From the NCBI GenBank assembly GCA_020636355.1, contig JACJYB010000004.1, positions 381,956-445,955 of the forward strand: a stretch of 64,000 nucleotides of DNA, given 5' to 3'. This DNA comes from Lewinellaceae bacterium. GTDB taxonomy: Bacteria > Bacteroidota > Bacteroidia > Chitinophagales > Saprospiraceae. The first letter of the stretch is position 1; every line of letters starts with the position of its first letter. The notes below the pieces were generated by a model that saw nothing but the letters and a program-made list of their open reading frames with translations, ran no database searches and was not told the DNA's origin. Below are positions 61,099 to 64,000 of the stretch, piece by piece. Position numbers and translations under genes: made by a program.

Positions 61099-61734
61099 TT
61101 GACTGCCGATCATCGGGATATCATACTTATCGGTTATTCCGGTCATGCTTTGGTCATATTTGAGATACTGACCTCCCAGGGATTCCAACCGGTAGCTTAT
61201 ATGGCGCCAAAGTCGGAAGAAAACCGCTATTTGAATCTGCCCTATTGGGGTTGGGAACAGGATCAAAATTCAATTTCAAGATTGATGGAAAACGGTTATT
61301 TCGTTGCCATTGGCAACAACAAAATCCGGGAACAAGTCAGTCACTATGTCTACGACATGATTCATTTCCATCCGGTAAAAGCCATTGCCAGATCCGCTCA
61401 TATTTCACCGTCAAGTCAAATTGACCCCGGCTGTGTGGTCGGCGCGGGAGCTATCATACAACCAGGCTGTTCAGTAGGTATTGGGTCGATCATAAACACC
61501 GGCGCCCAGATCGATCACGAATGCCAAATCCATAAATTTGTCCATATCGGACCCGGATCGGTATTATGCGGGAATGTATCCATCGGAGACGGAACATTCA
61601 TTGGTGCCGGCAGTACGATTATCCCGGGTGTTACCATTGGACGCAGGGCGATCGTCGGAGCAGGCTCGGTTGTCCTTCACGATGTACCTGATGGAGTAAA
61701 AATTGCAGGGAACCCCGCCAGAATATTACCATGA
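61099..61734 (+). CDS. NeuD-like sugar O-acyltransferase
   Basis: The 211-residue protein, from a TTG start, has an N-terminal nucleotide-like fold (IILIGYSGHALVIFEIL) and a C-terminal left-handed beta-helix with hexapeptide repeats (CVVGAGAIIQPGCSVG through GAGSTIIPGVTIG). It closes with KIAGNPARI. This is the NeuD/PglD family of acyltransferases acting on nonulosonic acids or amino sugars. The stop overlaps the next gene by 4 bp (ATGA). The acceptor cannot be determined. Confidence 0.85.
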   Translation: MTADHRDIILIGYSGHALVIFEILTSQGFQPVAYMAPKSEENRYLNLPYWGWEQDQNSISRLMENGYFVAIGNNKIREQVSHYVYDMIHFHPVKAIARSAHISPSSQIDPGCVVGAGAIIQPGCSVGIGSIINTGAQIDHECQIHKFVHIGPGSVLCGNVSIGDGTFIGAGSTIIPGVTIGRRAIVGAGSVVLHDVPDGVKIAGNPARILP

Positions 61735-62777
61735 ACGACTACCAGAAACATCTTATCCACGGCGACCTGAGTATCCGGGAAATACTTCAGAAACTGGAAA
61801 AGTTAGGCTCCGATGCCATTCTTTTTTTAGTGGACGGGAATGACCGTTTGCTGGGGTCACTGACCGATGGCGATATCCGGAGAGGCCTTATCCGCGGACT
61901 TGGGCTTGAAGACCCAATCCTGTCCTTCCTCCAACCCAATCCGCGTTATTTCAAGCGGAAAGAATTTACATTGGAGCAAATGACAAGTTGGCGGGAACAA
62001 AATTACCGGGTTATTCCGGTGCTCGACGACGACAACCACATTATTGATATTATAAATTTCAGGATCCAGCGTTCCTATCTGCCGATTGATGCTGTCATTA
62101 TGGCTGGTGGAATGGGTCAGCGCCTGAGACCCTTAACCCTGAACACACCCAAAGCATTATTAAAAGTTGCCGGAAAGCCAATCATTGATTACAACATTGA
62201 ACGTTTGATCTCTTATGGTGTCCGGAATTATACGTTAACCATCAAATACCTTGGTCAGCAGATCCGGGATCATTTGGGAGATGGATCTTCCCGCAAGATC
62301 CAGGTCCGGTATTACGAAGAAGAAGAACCGCTGGGTACTATTGGAGCTATCCGAATGGTGGAACACTTTGAACACGATTATGTGTTGGTCATGAATTCAG
62401 ACCTGCTTACGGATATAAATTTCGAAGATTTGTATCGTGAACTGGTAGAAAAATCAGGTGACATGATTATTGCTACCACACCCTACCAAGTCAAGATTCC
62501 TTATGGTGTTATCGAACCGGAAGGTGATCACATTAAGTCGCTCCGGGAAAAACCCACCTACACCTATTATTCCAATGCGGGAATTTATCTGTTCCGGAAA
62601 GAAATGACGGAATTCATTCCTCCCAATCAGCATTTTGATGCAACCGATTTAATGAATGTTTTGATTGAAAATGGCAAAAAAGTGCTGCACTTCCCCATCC
62701 TGGGCTATTGGCTGGATATAGGACGTCATCAGGATTTTGAGAAAGCTCAGAACGATATCGGTCGTTTACGATTGTAA
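61731..62777 (+). CDS. CBS-domain nucleotidyltransferase (PtmE-like)
   Basis: The 348-residue protein has an N-terminal pair of CBS modules (DAILFLVDGNDRLLGSLTDGD; VIPVLDDDNHIIDI) and a C-terminal sugar-1-phosphate nucleotidyltransferase domain beginning VIMAGGMGQRLRPLT with PLGTIGAIR and MNSDLLTDI. This architecture is the one reported for PtmE, the GlcN-1-phosphate guanylyltransferase of legionaminic acid synthesis. With the NeuD-like gene upstream it may begin a nonulosonic acid operon. Other NDP-sugars are possible. Confidence 0.85.
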   Translation: MNDYQKHLIHGDLSIREILQKLEKLGSDAILFLVDGNDRLLGSLTDGDIRRGLIRGLGLEDPILSFLQPNPRYFKRKEFTLEQMTSWREQNYRVIPVLDDDNHIIDIINFRIQRSYLPIDAVIMAGGMGQRLRPLTLNTPKALLKVAGKPIIDYNIERLISYGVRNYTLTIKYLGQQIRDHLGDGSSRKIQVRYYEEEEPLGTIGAIRMVEHFEHDYVLVMNSDLLTDINFEDLYRELVEKSGDMIIATTPYQVKIPYGVIEPEGDHIKSLREKPTYTYYSNAGIYLFRKEMTEFIPPNQHFDATDLMNVLIENGKKVLHFPILGYWLDIGRHQDFEKAQNDIGRLRL

Positions 62778-62852
62778 CAGACGGATATCCGATACCTGCT
62801 CACTATACTATAAATAATTTACCACGCGTTCTGATATCAGAACGTCTAACCC

Positions 62853-63947
62853 ATGCCGTCAAAGCGCATTTTACTGGTGTCTTTTATCGTTGACCGGCCT
62901 TATCTGTCGCAATTGGCTTATCTGCTCCATCAACAGGACTATGACGTATATCACTACCTGATTGCAACGGGGGAACTTAAGCACAATGGAGAAGTGGCCA
63001 GTCCGGCGGTTTCAAACAGGCGTCCTGACAAATTATTGAAGCGCTTTTTTGCCATCAGCAACAAGCTAAAGAAAATGCAAGGTTTTGATGCCCTGCATTT
63101 TCACTATTCCCATATCGTGTATCTTCCGGTTTATTATTGGTGGCGTCGTTTTTCTTCTGCATTCGTCCATACGATCTGGGGCAGTGATTTTTACCGGACT
63201 GCAGCCTGGAGACATCGCATCTTTCGACTCTTTTACGGCAAGATGAATGAAATTTCATTTGCCAATAGCCGTACGCTGCAGGCTTTTGCTCAAAAATACA
63301 CCACGCTGGCAGGCCGTCTTCATCTCGCCCGCTTTGGTTTGATCAGTCTGGATATCATCCGAAAAATACGATCACAGGAGCATGAATATGAGAGCCGGAA
63401 AGTGCTGGGCTTGCCCCGCGACTTACCAGTGGTCTGCCTGGGATACAATGCAACCCCTGCTCACCAGCATATTCCCGTTCTGCGGCAGATGATCCAATCG
63501 TACCGCCCGGACACGGCTTATCATGTGGTCCTGACATTAACGTATGGGAGCACCTCGGATGCTTATGTGGAAGAAATTAAAGAATTATTGTCCGAAGCGC
63601 CCTTTACATCCAGTGTTTTCACCGATTACCTCAGCCACGAGGACGTCGCCCGGTTGAGGATGGTGACCGACATTCTGATTCATGTTCCGGTTACCGATCA
63701 GTTATCGGCTGTCTTTCAGGAAGCCCTGTTCTGTGGCTCCCATGTGATTGCCGGTCGCTGGCTGGAGTATCAGGATCTTAAGAACCTGGGTATTTCCTGG
63801 AATGAAGTGGATACCCTGGATGAGATTGTTCCTATTCTTCATCATTTGATTGCGAGTAAATCCAAGGCTCAAAATTTCGAAGCGGAGATAGGCCAATTGT
63901 CCGGATGGGATCAGGTGCTGGGGCAATGGATGAGGTTGTATGGATAG
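62853..63947 (+). CDS. Glycosyltransferase, GT-B fold
   Basis: The 364-residue protein has a GT-B-like layout. The N-terminal lobe includes DALHFHYSHIVYLPVYYWW and HTIWGSDFYRT. The C-terminal lobe includes VVCLGYNATPAHQH and a later region with VPVTDQLSAVFQEALFCG, containing the acidic position typical of GT4 donor-binding sites. It resembles glycosyltransferases of the 4-acetamido-fucosyl type, but neither donor nor acceptor can be assigned. It is separated from the preceding gene by 75 bp. Confidence 0.75.
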   Translation: MPSKRILLVSFIVDRPYLSQLAYLLHQQDYDVYHYLIATGELKHNGEVASPAVSNRRPDKLLKRFFAISNKLKKMQGFDALHFHYSHIVYLPVYYWWRRFSSAFVHTIWGSDFYRTAAWRHRIFRLFYGKMNEISFANSRTLQAFAQKYTTLAGRLHLARFGLISLDIIRKIRSQEHEYESRKVLGLPRDLPVVCLGYNATPAHQHIPVLRQMIQSYRPDTAYHVVLTLTYGSTSDAYVEEIKELLSEAPFTSSVFTDYLSHEDVARLRMVTDILIHVPVTDQLSAVFQEALFCGSHVIAGRWLEYQDLKNLGISWNEVDTLDEIVPILHHLIASKSKAQNFEAEIGQLSGWDQVLGQWMRLYG

Positions 63948-63957
63948 ATAGGGAATA

Positions 63958-63992
63958 GTGTGTTGCGGTATTATGGTATAATGGTGTTGTGG
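63958..63992. repeat. Iterated short words at the window edge
   Basis: The last bases read GTGTTGCGGTATTATGG and TATAATGGTGTTGTGG in succession, with repeated GGTAT/GGTGT words. The style is like that of the left arms of the S23 elements in this locus. No gene is visible in the 53 bp after the glycosyltransferase, and the window ends before any right arm could be seen. Confidence 0.3.
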
Positions 63993-64000
63993 CCGATGGA

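Overview
The window looks like a chromosomal segment of a Bacteroidota bacterium, most likely a member of the Saprospiria or a related environmental lineage. The evidence is the family content (UpxY antiterminator, a large SLBB export protein, a DUF2851 protein, an S9 peptidase, a TolB-propeller/barrel outer-membrane protein), the scarcity of Shine-Dalgarno sequences, and promoter-like sites of the form TTG-(18 nt)-TAnnTTTG. Species cannot be named from sequence alone.

Layout. (1) 1-3400: a broken carboxylesterase, an SDR/AraC gene pair, an AT-rich membrane protein and a GIY-YIG nuclease gene. (2) 3412-3736: a tandem array of truncated tRNA-Val-like sequences ending in an exact 48-bp copy of the 3' half of tRNA-Val. 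(3) 3737-16564: an integrative element of about 12.8 kb, lying between that copy and the intact tRNA-Val(TAC). It carries a tyrosine recombinase, a small HTH protein, a protein with family-A-polymerase-like motifs, a type I restriction-modification operon (R-S-small ORF-M), an IS3-family insertion sequence with a 4-bp target duplication, and several unknown ORFs. (4) 16711-44145: core genes: LtrA, PdeM, an ECF sigma factor with a putative anti-sigma, prfA, a large outer-membrane protein, an MBL hydrolase, rnhB, an S9 peptidase with an FGE-like tail, nadD, dnaN, an M16 homologue without its zinc motif, mreBCD-mrdA, folA, DUF2851, lpxK, a Wzi-like barrel and metH. mreC appears frameshifted at a T6 tract. 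(5) 44194-63947: a polysaccharide locus: SLBB export protein, Wzz, a wHTH-nucleotidyltransferase protein, UpxY, two nucleotide-sugar dehydrogenases, WbpE/WbpD/WbpB-like enzymes, a deacetylase-like protein, the PAPS-forming sulfate activation genes cysC, cysD and cysN, a NeuD-like acetyltransferase, a CBS-nucleotidyltransferase and a glycosyltransferase. Together these suggest a secreted polysaccharide with diamino-uronic acid sugars, perhaps sulfated.

The most unusual signal is in region 5. Four S23-type four-helix-bundle domains (the family of the protein encoded in 23S rRNA intervening sequences) lie within about 10 kb. Two are stand-alone genes between co-oriented biosynthetic genes, and two are fused in frame to enzymes (CysC-S23 and S23-WbpD). 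Three of the four are enclosed by inverted repeats whose sequence differs at each site. The arrangement resembles the 23S rRNA intervening sequence (hairpin stem plus S23 ORF), but placed inside protein-coding operons. All functional assignments are by reading translated sequence and recognising motifs; no database search was run.
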